DNA of 64,000 nt from Candidatus Gastranaerophilales bacterium (GTDB lineage: Bacteria > Cyanobacteriota > Vampirovibrionia > Gastranaerophilales > Gastranaerophilaceae), in contig CANQAV010000001.1 in assembly GCA_947589425.1 (NCBI GenBank), positions 1 through 64,000 on the forward strand, read 5' to 3'. Position 1 is the stretch's first letter, and every line of letters starts with the position of its first letter. Below, piece by piece: positions 17,267 to 26,359 of the stretch. Position numbers and translations under genes: made by a program. Below the pieces are notes generated by a model. The model was not told the DNA's origin and made no database searches. It saw nothing but the letters and a program-made list of their open reading frames with translations.

Positions 17267-18807
17267 AAAATCACCTTGCAATCGCTTGTCGAATTATTTA
17301 ACTCAAAAGTAAACGTAGAGCCTTTATTTAGTTGTGAATTAACATAGATTTTGCCGTTATGTGCTTCAATTATCTGTCTTGACAAATATAATCCCAATCC
17401 TGTTGAGCTTGAACGTTTTTGATTTGTTCCCTGGCAAAATCTGGTAAACAGTTTTTCGCAGTCTTCACTACTTAAACCGATACCGTCATCTTTAACATTG
17501 ATTTTGGTAATTTTATCGTTCTTATTAATGCTTATTTGTATATTTGAACTGTTTTGAGAATGTTTAATTGCATTACCTACAAGATTTGCTACAACACGCC
17601 TGATTTCATTTCTGTCCGCATCAACATAGGCTTCTTTGCAATCAGATAATATTTTAAAATCCATGTTTGCTTTTTTTGCCAATGGTGAAAGCTCTTGTGC
17701 ACATTCATTGACCAAATCAACAATATCAAACTTTGTTTTACACAGATATGTTTTCCCGGCTTCATATCTGTATACTTCTAAAAGCGTATTAACAAGCCCC
17801 AGCATATCTTCCGAGCTTTTTTTCATAGCCGCAAACAAATTAAATTGCTTTTGATTAACCTCGCCCAAAGAGCCGTCTAAAACAAATTCCAAACCCGAAA
17901 TTGATGCAAGCAAAGGCGTCCTTAAATCATGTGTCAGTGTCGCAATGAAATCGTCTCTGAGTCGTTCTGTTTCTTTCTGATAAGTCACGTCACGAATAAC
18001 CGCAACATAAAAATTATTAATTTCATCTTTTATGGGAGCAATACTGATTTCAACAGGAATTTTTTCATCTTTTTCATAATTTATCAATATGTAATTTCTT
18101 AAAAATGTATTCTTAGATTTAAGTTCATTTATTGAGAATTGTTTTTTTTCACTCACTATGAGTTCAAATAAATTCTTTTTTATAAGCTGCTCTTTTTTTT
18201 GCCCGAACAATGTCAATGATGCATTATTAACGTCAATTATATGCAATTCGCTGTCAAAAAGGACAATTCCGTCCGCACAATTTGAAATAACCGCATTAAG
18301 TTTTGAATTTGCTCTTGATAATTCAAGAGTCCTTTCTTCAACAATATTTTCAAGGTTTTTCGAATAGTCTTCAAGTTTCTTGTTTGCATCTTCCAATTCT
18401 TTAACTTTAATATTCAATTCTTTTTTTAACGCCCGTTGAATAAGAGCATTTTTTACGCTAATGATTAAATTTGTGTTGTCCCACGGCTTTTCAATATATT
18501 TAAATATGCCAATTTCATTTATTGCCCTGATTGCGTTTTCTTTATCGGCATAACCCGTTAAAAGAATTGTCGAAACGTCGTTTTGAAGTTTTTTTGCAGA
18601 GTTTAAAAAATCAATACCGTTCATCTCCGGCATAATAAAATCACTGATAATCAAGTCAACTTCACGGGTTTTTAGATACTCAAGGGCATCTTTTGGAGCA
18701 TTAAACAAAACAACATTAGAAAAACCTTCCAGCCCTAAAAGCATAGAAAGTGTTTTGGTGACCATTTGTTCGTCGTCAACTATAATAATATGTCCCGACT
18801 TATCCAT
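17263..18807 (-). CDS. REC-PAS-histidine kinase
   Basis: A 514-residue soluble kinase. The order is unusual: a receiver domain comes first (1-~125, phosphoacceptor Asp56, KPW loop), then a coiled coil (~125-170), a PAS domain (~168-280), HisKA with HDLRTP (phospho-His293) and an HATPase domain with N (LVGNAIKHS), G1 (VKDDGIGLS) and G2 (STGLGLYLSRQI) boxes. No membrane segment is present, so it senses a cytoplasmic signal or is itself the target of another kinase through its receiver. It is coupled to the NarL-type regulator by a 4-bp overlap. This N-terminal REC layout resembles phytochrome-type or cyanobacterial hybrid relay kinases. Confidence 0.92.
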   Translation of the reverse strand: MDKSGHIIIVDDEQMVTKTLSMLLGLEGFSNVVLFNAPKDALEYLKTREVDLIISDFIMPEMNGIDFLNSAKKLQNDVSTILLTGYADKENAIRAINEIGIFKYIEKPWDNTNLIISVKNALIQRALKKELNIKVKELEDANKKLEDYSKNLENIVEERTLELSRANSKLNAVISNCADGIVLFDSELHIIDVNNASLTLFGQKKEQLIKKNLFELIVSEKKQFSINELKSKNTFLRNYILINYEKDEKIPVEISIAPIKDEINNFYVAVIRDVTYQKETERLRDDFIATLTHDLRTPLLASISGLEFVLDGSLGEVNQKQFNLFAAMKKSSEDMLGLVNTLLEVYRYEAGKTYLCKTKFDIVDLVNECAQELSPLAKKANMDFKILSDCKEAYVDADRNEIRRVVANLVGNAIKHSQNSSNIQISINKNDKITKINVKDDGIGLSSEDCEKLFTRFCQGTNQKRSSSTGLGLYLSRQIIEAHNGKIYVNSQLNKGSTFTFELNNSTSDCKVIL

Positions 18808-18959
18808 AATAAAAAGATAATTTATTTTCTGTTACAATACAAATTATTAACAAAAATATAAAAAACTTAAAAAAACAGGCAAAAAATATGATTGACGGGT
18901 TTTATAATTATGTGCAAAACTGTAAAATTTAAGGTTAGTCGGAAGCTAAAAAAGGCAAT

Positions 18960-21242
18960 ATGAAACTTGCTTTCAATAATACAAATAATCCACGATACAA
19001 GCATAACTACAAAACTATGCCTAACGGTTTTGCATCCTCAAAAAACAACACACAACCGAGTTTTAGGGGATTGCCTTTTGCAAAAAAGGAAGTATTTTTC
19101 CCCGATATTGATAAAATTGCAAAAAAAATTGATAACATTCTTGGAGACAACTACTTCAGCACAACCGCACAAAAGGCGGGAATTGAACTAAAAAGTTCGG
19201 GAGTTAAGATAATAAAACCCGGCGTAATGCATGATATCAAATCTACTGTCAGATATCCTTTTTTGGATATGCCGCTTGATATAACAAATTGGGTATTAAC
19301 GCTTCTTAAAAAGACACCTCTTAAAGATTTTGCACAAAAAACTTTAAATAACCCGAGATTATTAAAGAGAGCACAACAGTACGAGACTGAAAAAAGCTAC
19401 AAACTGGTCCTCGATATGCTGAACGGTTTTTGCAACGGCAATCCCCCCTCAGACATTAACAAATGTGCTGAAAGTTTTAAAGAAAAGGTTACCCAGGGCG
19501 TAGGAAAAATTACAAAAAAATACAATGCACGTGATGAGAGAACGCTGAACAGAATTGCAACATCAACCGTGAGTGCGCTGTATTCGGCAAGAGATTTTTA
19601 CAATATTTCAATGCTCGAAAAGAACGACAAAGACGAAGCAAAAAAATCAGAAAAAGCACGTAAAAAACAAGAACTCACCAGAATGGCGATAAGCGGTGCT
19701 TTAACATTCTTCACTCTTGGTGCATTAGACAAAGTAACAAAAACAAATGTTGTAATGAATTCATCCGTTATAGCCCTAAGCGCTCTTATTGCAGAAGTTG
19801 TTTCGAGGGTGGCTAACGGAACTCCGCTTCATCCTCTGAGCCCAAAAGAAGCGGAAAAAATAGCTAAAAAAAGAAAAGAAGGGAAAAGCAAATTACAACA
19901 ACAGAACACAAAGACAAATACGCAGCCTTCTTTTAAAAGTGCACAATTTTCGGATGAAAACAAACTCTACTCACAATTCGGCGATAAAAACGGTAAAATA
20001 ACCGCGCTAAATATGCTGAATAAAACACAAAAAACAGCTTCAAAACATAAAAAGAAACAAATAAATTATAAAAAACTTTTAACCGCATGCTTTACTCTGG
20101 CAAGTGCGGCATATTTGACCAAACGAGTTATAGACGGCGAATATATAGCAAAATTTAAAGTAAGAAACATACTTAAAGCCGATAAATATGATGCACACGC
20201 CCTAAAAGGCACAACTCCTTTTGATTCGGACATTGAAAATAAAATTATAAATGCTATTAAACAAATGCTTAAAAGTAAGAAAAAAAGCGATATTTTAGGC
20301 AGATTTAAAACAAATGTTACAACCAAAGAAAAATCAGTTTATGTACAAGATATTATAAATTCATACGAAAAGCTAAAAAGTACACAAGAAGGCAAAACCA
20401 TTGCCAATCTTCTGGATGAGTATATAAAACACGCACAAGAAATGCTCAACAAAGGTATGTCAAAGGTTGAAATAAGAACAAATAAATTTATTGTACCCGG
20501 AATATATGACGGCTTTACAAAAATATTCTCAACCCTATACAGAATTTTCTCTATTCCCGGCGCAATGATTAACAAATGCATGAACAATCTGTTTTTTGAT
20601 AAAAATAAAGATATTTTTGAAAAATACACCAGACAAGTAAGCAATGAAAAAATAGAAAGATATAAAAAAGAATTAGCCGGAATATACGAAATTACAAAAA
20701 AATACGGCAGCAATAAAGCAAAGTTAATTGAACAGCTTAAAAGTCAAACAAGAAATTTTGAAACAAGTCCCGAAACATCCGAACTTGCAAACATTTCACG
20801 TACAATGGTAACGGCAATTACGACATATTTCTTTGTAAATGACTATACAAACAAAGTTTTAATCGAATCCGAAGGTAAAAATATAGACGGAGCAAGAGAA
20901 GAAAGAAACGAAAGAATTGCTCACAAACTGTCTAACTTTGTTATAAACGGTACATTAATGAATTTGTTTAATTCCGTATTCAAAACACAGCTCAATAACA
21001 GCCTGATTGAAGCAACTCTGATTGCAACGGGTACCGAAATGACGAATGAATTTATGGTAAGAAAATCAATCTGCCAGCCCGTTAAACGCATGAAATCACG
21101 TGAAGATATAATTAAATATGAACACGACAAAATGTCGCAGGGCGGAATAGTCGGCTTATATCACAGATTATTTGCTAAAATTACGGGTAAAAAAGCACTA
21201 ACGCAAAAAACCGACACAAATAAAGCACAAAAAAACAACTAA
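18960..21242 (+). CDS. large unknown protein with two membrane-like segments
   Basis: A 760-residue Lys-rich protein of no recognised family. A low-complexity N-terminus contains PSFRG (33-37); the same NTQPSF string recurs at 320-325 before the middle hydrophobic segment. Possible membrane helices lie near 245-275 (AISGALTFFTLGALDK, VIALSALIAEVV), at about 375-395 (LLTACFTLASAAYLTKR) and perhaps around 535-550. Long charged helices separate them. It is alone between divergent signalling genes and the phosphohexomutase; the start has a weak AAGGC site. The repeated motif suggests two related halves. Function unknown. Confidence 0.75.
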   Translation: MKLAFNNTNNPRYKHNYKTMPNGFASSKNNTQPSFRGLPFAKKEVFFPDIDKIAKKIDNILGDNYFSTTAQKAGIELKSSGVKIIKPGVMHDIKSTVRYPFLDMPLDITNWVLTLLKKTPLKDFAQKTLNNPRLLKRAQQYETEKSYKLVLDMLNGFCNGNPPSDINKCAESFKEKVTQGVGKITKKYNARDERTLNRIATSTVSALYSARDFYNISMLEKNDKDEAKKSEKARKKQELTRMAISGALTFFTLGALDKVTKTNVVMNSSVIALSALIAEVVSRVANGTPLHPLSPKEAEKIAKKRKEGKSKLQQQNTKTNTQPSFKSAQFSDENKLYSQFGDKNGKITALNMLNKTQKTASKHKKKQINYKKLLTACFTLASAAYLTKRVIDGEYIAKFKVRNILKADKYDAHALKGTTPFDSDIENKIINAIKQMLKSKKKSDILGRFKTNVTTKEKSVYVQDIINSYEKLKSTQEGKTIANLLDEYIKHAQEMLNKGMSKVEIRTNKFIVPGIYDGFTKIFSTLYRIFSIPGAMINKCMNNLFFDKNKDIFEKYTRQVSNEKIERYKKELAGIYEITKKYGSNKAKLIEQLKSQTRNFETSPETSELANISRTMVTAITTYFFVNDYTNKVLIESEGKNIDGAREERNERIAHKLSNFVINGTLMNLFNSVFKTQLNNSLIEATLIATGTEMTNEFMVRKSICQPVKRMKSREDIIKYEHDKMSQGGIVGLYHRLFAKITGKKALTQKTDTNKAQKNN

Positions 21243-21294
21243 AGTATAATATTTGTGCTAAAATTAATTTGTTATAATACGGTGAGAGTAAAAT

Positions 21295-23499
21295 ATGAAT
21301 TTAGAAGCATTACTTAAAACAAATGTCGAAGAAAATACGCCTCAAAATATAAAAGATGACAAAATATTTGATTATACAAATAAAAATAGCTTTACCTTTA
21401 CATTAACAAAAGAAACAGCGGATAAATTAAACTTAAAAAGCTGGTTTGAAGCATACAAAAAAGAGGCTCTTGTTTCAACGGCAGGTATAAGAGGACCTCA
21501 AAACATCTTATATCCGCATGACACCAGATTTCCGATTAATACAATCGGTATTACATTGGCTACACTTGCAAAAGCTCTTGTTTTAAAAGAAAAATATGCA
21601 AACAGCGAGCTTTTAAAGCTAGTGGGATGCGAAGTAAGATATAATTCAAAAATTTATCTTGATATAATTGCAAGAATACAGGCAGCACTCAAAATAAGAA
21701 CACTATGTCCTTCAAAAAGGCAGACAATGCCGATTTGGCTGGCTTCTTTCCTTGCTTTTAAGCTTGATTTAGCGGGTGCGGAATACATTACTTCATCTCA
21801 TGGAATTTGCGTCAAAAATGCAACAAAAGACCTTAACAATCAAGGCTCGCAATTTTTGCCCGATGAAAGTATGGAATTTGTCAATAAAATTGAAGAAATT
21901 TTAAACAAAGTCGATAAAGAAGGTTTCTATAAAATTCAATTTTCATCCTCAAATGACACATTGATTGATGAAAAAACCATGGAAAGGTTAAATAACGGAA
22001 TTGACCTATATTGCGAATATTTAAGCAAAGGCGTTGCAAACAAAAAAAATATAGACACCATTAAATCTTTTGACAAAAAAATTTTAATAGATACTGTGGG
22101 AGGATGCGCTTACAATACATTATCAAAAATCCTTGATAAACTTGGTATCATAGGAACGTTTGACTGGCTTCACAAAGAAGAAGATTCTTTCTTCCACGGA
22201 ATCGGAAAAGATATTAAAAAAGATAAAAACAATAATGATGTTTTCTATGATTGGTCGCTTGATGTTACGGTCAGCGCTAAAAATAAAGAAGGAAAGGAAT
22301 ATTTTCCTGTTATTGAATCGTTTAAATATGATGAAAAATTAAAAAAATATCCTCTTAATACTGTTGTTTTAATAACAGATCCCGACCATGACAGACTTAA
22401 TATTGTTCAAGTCACGGGGGTTGACAAGCTCGAAGCCGTTAAAAAAGCGGGGGTTGATTATATTCAACTTGATGAAGAAAGAATACTCTGTATTTTTAGT
22501 GCAAATCAAGCTTTTTTGATGATTATGGACTATTGGAACAAAACACTCAATAAAGAAAAAGATAAAACCTATTTCATGGTTAAAACCTCGGCAAGCTCGG
22601 CATCATGGGATGAGTGGGCAAAAGCAAACGGAATTAAAGTAATAAACACCCCTGTAGGTTTTAAAGAAATTGCGGGTGTAATCAAAAAAATTGAAGCACA
22701 GTATGAAAAAAATACAGACAACATTACGATTTATGATACATTTAACCAAAAAATCGAGCTTGATAAACACCCGAGAATGATATTCGGCGGGGAAGAATCG
22801 GGCGGTATGATAATTGGGGCAATTGAGCCGATTAAATCATTTAATTCAAGACTTGCTCTTGCCATGAGAGAAAAATCCGCAACCGAAGCAATAATTGTTG
22901 CAAGCGCTTTAATTTCATCAATAAATACAACTCTTGCGGAACATTTGGAAAAAATATATGATGAAAATAATATCGTATCACGCTATGATGCAAGGATTGA
23001 TATTGCATATTACAACGAATCGGAGCCCGATATTGAAAAATTAAAAACCGCAAAAATTGAAGGAGAAGCAAAAAGAACAAAAAACGACCTCTTCTATCTT
23101 GCACTTGCAATAGCTAAACTTGAAGGCAAAATAACAATAGAAAACATAAGAGAAATATTATCTTCAACATTTAGCGAACTTGATTTTTCAACGCTTCAGG
23201 ATATTTTATTTGTCGGCGACGGAACATATTTAAAATTTAGCGATAAATTTGTTGAAATTCGCCCCTCGGGAACTGATGCAAAAACAAAGGGCTATGCGGG
23301 AGGCTCGTCAAAAGAAATTTTAAATCACTATGCCGATATTTTAGGAAACTACAGCGGTGAATTAAATGATGTCTACAAAAAATATTTAAGCGAAGAATAC
23401 GTTCTTCAATCAAAAGAAAAATCTTTTGAAATATATGAAAAATATTCCCTTAAAGACAGGGATGAAAGAGTTTTCAAAGTTCCGAATTATAATTTTTAA
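21295..23499 (+). CDS. alpha-D-phosphohexomutase (phosphoglucomutase/phosphomannomutase type)
   Basis: A 734-residue enzyme with the four loops of the phosphohexomutase superfamily: the phosphoserine loop ITSSHG (Ser168 before His), metal loop TDPDHDRL, sugar-binding loop GGEESGG and the C-terminal phosphate loop RPSGTDAKTKGY. It interconverts sugar 1- and 6-phosphates for glycogen or wall-precursor synthesis. It is longer than typical members (~450-600), with insertions in the first domain, and its active-site loop reads T-S-S-H-G instead of the usual T-A-S-H-N-P. The substrate (glucose or mannose) cannot be told. A GH13 glucan enzyme lies far downstream. Confidence 0.88.
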   Translation: MNLEALLKTNVEENTPQNIKDDKIFDYTNKNSFTFTLTKETADKLNLKSWFEAYKKEALVSTAGIRGPQNILYPHDTRFPINTIGITLATLAKALVLKEKYANSELLKLVGCEVRYNSKIYLDIIARIQAALKIRTLCPSKRQTMPIWLASFLAFKLDLAGAEYITSSHGICVKNATKDLNNQGSQFLPDESMEFVNKIEEILNKVDKEGFYKIQFSSSNDTLIDEKTMERLNNGIDLYCEYLSKGVANKKNIDTIKSFDKKILIDTVGGCAYNTLSKILDKLGIIGTFDWLHKEEDSFFHGIGKDIKKDKNNNDVFYDWSLDVTVSAKNKEGKEYFPVIESFKYDEKLKKYPLNTVVLITDPDHDRLNIVQVTGVDKLEAVKKAGVDYIQLDEERILCIFSANQAFLMIMDYWNKTLNKEKDKTYFMVKTSASSASWDEWAKANGIKVINTPVGFKEIAGVIKKIEAQYEKNTDNITIYDTFNQKIELDKHPRMIFGGEESGGMIIGAIEPIKSFNSRLALAMREKSATEAIIVASALISSINTTLAEHLEKIYDENNIVSRYDARIDIAYYNESEPDIEKLKTAKIEGEAKRTKNDLFYLALAIAKLEGKITIENIREILSSTFSELDFSTLQDILFVGDGTYLKFSDKFVEIRPSGTDAKTKGYAGGSSKEILNHYADILGNYSGELNDVYKKYLSEEYVLQSKEKSFEIYEKYSLKDRDERVFKVPNYNF

Positions 23500-23518
23500 C
23501 CGACACAAGGAGAAATAA

Positions 23519-25003
23519 ATGGAAGAAAATACAAGCACTTCATCAAGCATAAGAGAAGGAAGAATTCAAAAGCTTACTGATTTAATTGATATGGGAGTTA
23601 ATCCGTATCCTTATACCTTTGATAAAACAGCAAACGCAAAAACCTTGCAGGATAAATATAAAAATCTTGAAGCAGGTGCCGAAACGGATGATAAATATTC
23701 GGTTGCAGGCCGTGTTATGGCAATAAGAAACACCGGAATGTTTATCGACCTTATGGACTCAACGGGAAAAATTCAGATTTTTTCACACAAACAAAATTTG
23801 CCCGAAGATAAAATGAAAATTTTGAAATTGATTGATGTTGGCGACATTGTAGGTTTTACAGGCACGATAAGAAGAACACCCAGAGGCGAACTGTCAATCA
23901 AAACGCTTGATTTAAAATTGTTATCAAAATCACTCCTTCCGCTTCCAGAAAAATTTCACGGCTTATCAGATGTCGAAATCAGATATCGCCAAAGATATCT
24001 TGATATGATAGTTAACCCTGAAGTAAGAGAAACTTTCAGAAAACGCAGTCTTATAATTCAAAAAATAAGAGAATTTTTAGCACGTGACGGTTTTATCGAA
24101 GTTGAAACTCCGACTCTTCAAACAACGGCATCAGGCGCTAATGCAAGACCGTTTTTCACACACCACAATGCGCTTGAAATGGATTTAACCTTGAGAATTG
24201 CCCTTGAACTCTATTTAAAACGTCTTATTGTAGGCGGAGTTTCCGAGCGTGTATTTGAAATCGGAAAATGTTTCAGGAATGAAGGCATAGATACCCGCCA
24301 CAATCCCGAATTTACAATGATTGAATTATATCAAGCCTATGCCGATTATAATGATATGATGACATTAACCGAAAACATGGTTGCCTATGTCGCTCAGGAA
24401 GTTTTGGGAACAACAAAAATTAAATACAGCGAAAACGAAATTGATTTAACTCCGCCATGGGATAGAAAAACCATGCTGGGCTCAATCAAAGATGAAACAG
24501 GAATTGACTTTTTACAGGTTTACAACGCAAAAGAAGCAATTGAACTTGCAAAAAGTATCGGTGTCCATGTTGATGAAAACCTTAACTGGGGACAGGTTGT
24601 TGAAGCGGTATTTGAAGAAAAAATCGAGCCCTCTTTAATACAGCCCTGCCATATAATTGACTACCCCAGAGAAATTTCACCCCTTGCAAAAGTTCACAGA
24701 GATAACGAAAGGCTCACCGAACGTTTTGAAACAAGGGTTAACGGCTGGGAAATAGCAAACGCATTTTCGGAATTATCAGACCCGATTGACCAGCGCCACC
24801 GCTTTGAAGCACAGGCACTTGCAAAAGCACAAGGGGATGAAGAAGCAATGGAAATTGATGATGACTTTATTACCGCTCTTGAATACGGAATGCCCCCGAC
24901 AGGCGGTATGGGTATGGGGGTTGACAGATTGGTTATGCTTTTGACTAATTCACCCTCAATTCGTGATGTCATAGCATTTCCTACAATGCGTCAAACGAAA
25001 TAG
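23519..25003 (+). CDS. lysS: lysyl-tRNA synthetase, class II
   Basis: A 494-residue class IIb synthetase. The N-terminal OB-fold binds the anticodon (YSVAGRVMAIRNTGMFIDLMD). Catalytic motif 1 spans the ETFRKRSLIIQKIREFL helix, motif 2 is RVFEIGKCFRNEGIDTRHNPEFTM and motif 3 is GMGMGVDRLVML. It charges tRNA-Lys in the cytoplasm. GGAG precedes the ATG. The gene follows the phosphohexomutase by 19 bp and precedes a glycosyltransferase by 11 bp, so the three may share a transcript. Confidence 0.97.
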   Translation: MEENTSTSSSIREGRIQKLTDLIDMGVNPYPYTFDKTANAKTLQDKYKNLEAGAETDDKYSVAGRVMAIRNTGMFIDLMDSTGKIQIFSHKQNLPEDKMKILKLIDVGDIVGFTGTIRRTPRGELSIKTLDLKLLSKSLLPLPEKFHGLSDVEIRYRQRYLDMIVNPEVRETFRKRSLIIQKIREFLARDGFIEVETPTLQTTASGANARPFFTHHNALEMDLTLRIALELYLKRLIVGGVSERVFEIGKCFRNEGIDTRHNPEFTMIELYQAYADYNDMMTLTENMVAYVAQEVLGTTKIKYSENEIDLTPPWDRKTMLGSIKDETGIDFLQVYNAKEAIELAKSIGVHVDENLNWGQVVEAVFEEKIEPSLIQPCHIIDYPREISPLAKVHRDNERLTERFETRVNGWEIANAFSELSDPIDQRHRFEAQALAKAQGDEEAMEIDDDFITALEYGMPPTGGMGMGVDRLVMLLTNSPSIRDVIAFPTMRQTK

Positions 25004-25014
25004 CGGAGTATATT

Positions 25015-25743
25015 ATGGATAAAAATGTTATTTGCATAAAATGGGGCAATAAATTCGGAGCTGAATACGTAAACAGCCTTTATGAAATGGCGGAAAAAAA
25101 TTTAACCGTAGAACACAGGTTTGTTTGTTTTACCGATAACGCTGAAGGCATAAACAAAAATGTTGAAATTCGTCCCCTTCCCGAATTAAACGACGAAGGA
25201 ATACCCGATAAAGCATGGAAAAAGCTCGGTTTATTCACGGATAACCTTGCAGACCTTGAAGGCGAAGCCCTGTTTTTGGATTTAGATATTGTAATCAGAG
25301 ATAATATTGACTGCTTCTTTGAAAAAGAAGGAGAATTTTATATCATCAAAGATTGGGATTTCCCGAATGATATAATAGGAAATTCGTCGGTATTTAAATT
25401 CAGCGTTAAAAAGCACAAAGATATAATTGAAAATTTCTATAAAGAAGGGAAAGATATCAGAAAACGCTTTAAAAACGAGCAGGCATTTTTATCGCATCAG
25501 ATGAACAACAAAGGAATTTTAAAATATTGGGATAAATCATGGTGTGTAAGCTTCAAAAGAAGCTGTTTACAGCCCTTCCCTTTAAATTTCTTTCTTGAGC
25601 CCAAAGACCCCAAAGATGCAAAAATCATTATTTTCCATGGCAGACCTACACCCGAGCAGGCATATAAAGGTTTTTGGGGAAAAGGCGGTTTTAGGTATGT
25701 AAAAGCAACAAAATGGCTTGATAAATATTGGTGCAGAAAGTAG
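25015..25743 (+). CDS. glycosyltransferase-like protein with DxD motif
   Basis: A 242-residue protein. The opening (VICIKWGNKFGAEYVNSLYEM) and the region ALFLDLDIVI, with its DxD metal-binding site, match GT8/GT-A-like transferases that use nucleotide sugars. A conserved IIIFHGRPTP near the C-terminus fits the family's distal ligand loop. There is no signal peptide or membrane segment, so it acts in the cytoplasm or at the inner face of the membrane, perhaps on cell-surface glycans. A GGAG site lies upstream. Acceptor and donor are unknown. Confidence 0.75.
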   Translation: MDKNVICIKWGNKFGAEYVNSLYEMAEKNLTVEHRFVCFTDNAEGINKNVEIRPLPELNDEGIPDKAWKKLGLFTDNLADLEGEALFLDLDIVIRDNIDCFFEKEGEFYIIKDWDFPNDIIGNSSVFKFSVKKHKDIIENFYKEGKDIRKRFKNEQAFLSHQMNNKGILKYWDKSWCVSFKRSCLQPFPLNFFLEPKDPKDAKIIIFHGRPTPEQAYKGFWGKGGFRYVKATKWLDKYWCRK

Positions 25744-25750
25744 TTTTGGC

Positions 25751-25779
25751 TTGACTTAAGGGCTTGGTTAGTGTATGAT
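25751..25779 (+). promoter_or_regulatory. sigma-70-type promoter with no ORF behind it
   Basis: TTGACT (25751-25756), a 17-base spacer, and TATGAT (25774-25779). This is one of the best promoter matches in the window. No coding frame follows before tRNA-Leu at 26172. The text just after the -10 box (TAGCTCAATCGG) looks like the D-arm of a tRNA, so this may be the promoter of a lost tRNA or the distant promoter of tRNA-Leu. Confidence 0.6.
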
Positions 25780-25966
25780 TTTATAGCTCAATCGGACATT
25801 TCTAAGCTAAAAATGCGCTAAGCCAATGTTTATAAGTGACATTTTAAAAGCAATGGCGCTTGAACATTACGATAGCGACACGGGATAATCGAGTTAAACG
25901 AACGACAGCGTGAGCGAAAGTGAGTTTTAACGAGATACCCACAGGAGCAAATTACAAATCCATAAC

Positions 25967-26058
25967 GGTTTTGTGAGAGGGGAAAAGCGAAGCGATTCCT
26001 TCGCCACAGAAACCAAACAATAAATTGAAAATTAAATAAATATGAGTGGGCCTGTGGC
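25967..26058 (+). repeat. 92-bp direct repeat, copy 1
   Basis: Begins GGTTTTGTGAGAGG and ends GGGCCTGTGGC. It is identical base for base to 26091-26182. Its last 11 bases equal the first 11 bases of tRNA-Leu, after which this copy diverges. It holds a small hairpin (GCGAAG...CTTCGC). Confidence 0.95.
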
Positions 26059-26090
26059 ACTCTGCCGAACAAAAGCTACCCCAATGGGTA

Positions 26091-26182
26091 GGTTTTGTGA
26101 GAGGGGAAAAGCGAAGCGATTCCTTCGCCACAGAAACCAAACAATAAATTGAAAATTAAATAAATATGAGTGGGCCTGTGGC
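26091..26182 (+). repeat. 92-bp direct repeat, copy 2 (runs into tRNA-Leu)
   Basis: Perfect copy of 25967-26058, 124 bp downstream. A 32-bp spacer separates the copies and contains the inverted repeat TACCC-CAAT-GGGTA. The copy ends inside the 5' part of the intact tRNA-Leu gene. The 25780-25966 stretch before the repeats has no gene; it shares short motifs with the GC-rich island near 53.3 kb. Confidence 0.95.
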
Positions 26183-26252
26183 GAAACTGGTAGACGCGCC
26201 AGATTTAGGATCTGGTGCCTTGTGTGTGAGAGTTCGAGTCTCTCCGGGCCCA
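26172..26252 (+). tRNA. tRNA-Leu (UAG)
   Basis: Acceptor GGGCCTG pairs with CGGGCCC (26245-26251) with one G-U pair; discriminator A. The anticodon loop TTTAGGA, flanked by CCAGA/TCTGG, gives UAG. The variable arm is long and the T arm is GAGAG-TTCGAGT-CTCTC. CCA is not encoded. Confidence 0.95.
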
Positions 26253-26260
26253 AATTTATA

Positions 26261-26286
26261 AGAGAGTTTAAACACTCTCTTTTTTA
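26261..26286 (+). terminator. terminator after tRNA-Leu
   Basis: AGAGAGT (26261-26267) pairs with ACTCTCT (26274-26280), followed by a run of T. Confidence 0.8.
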
Positions 26287-26359
26287 CTGTCCCATCAAGA
26301 TTATGTCCTTAAATATATCCCAATTTGGGGATTTAAAAACCGAAAAACATTTTTCACAA

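Noticed and set aside
25830-26140. Minus-strand ORFs with repeated FxxWRRNRFAFPLSQN text
   Set aside because: The similarity between them comes from the duplicated 92-bp DNA, not from a protein family.
25967-26182. CRISPR-like repeat-spacer pattern
   Set aside because: Only two copies, 92 bp long with one 32-bp spacer, no cas genes, and one copy runs into a tRNA.
26032-26253. Minus-strand ORF across tRNA-Leu and the 92-bp repeat (MGPERLELSHTRHQ...)
   Set aside because: It is the familiar false ORF read through a tRNA-Leu gene; the tRNA and repeat explain the sequence.
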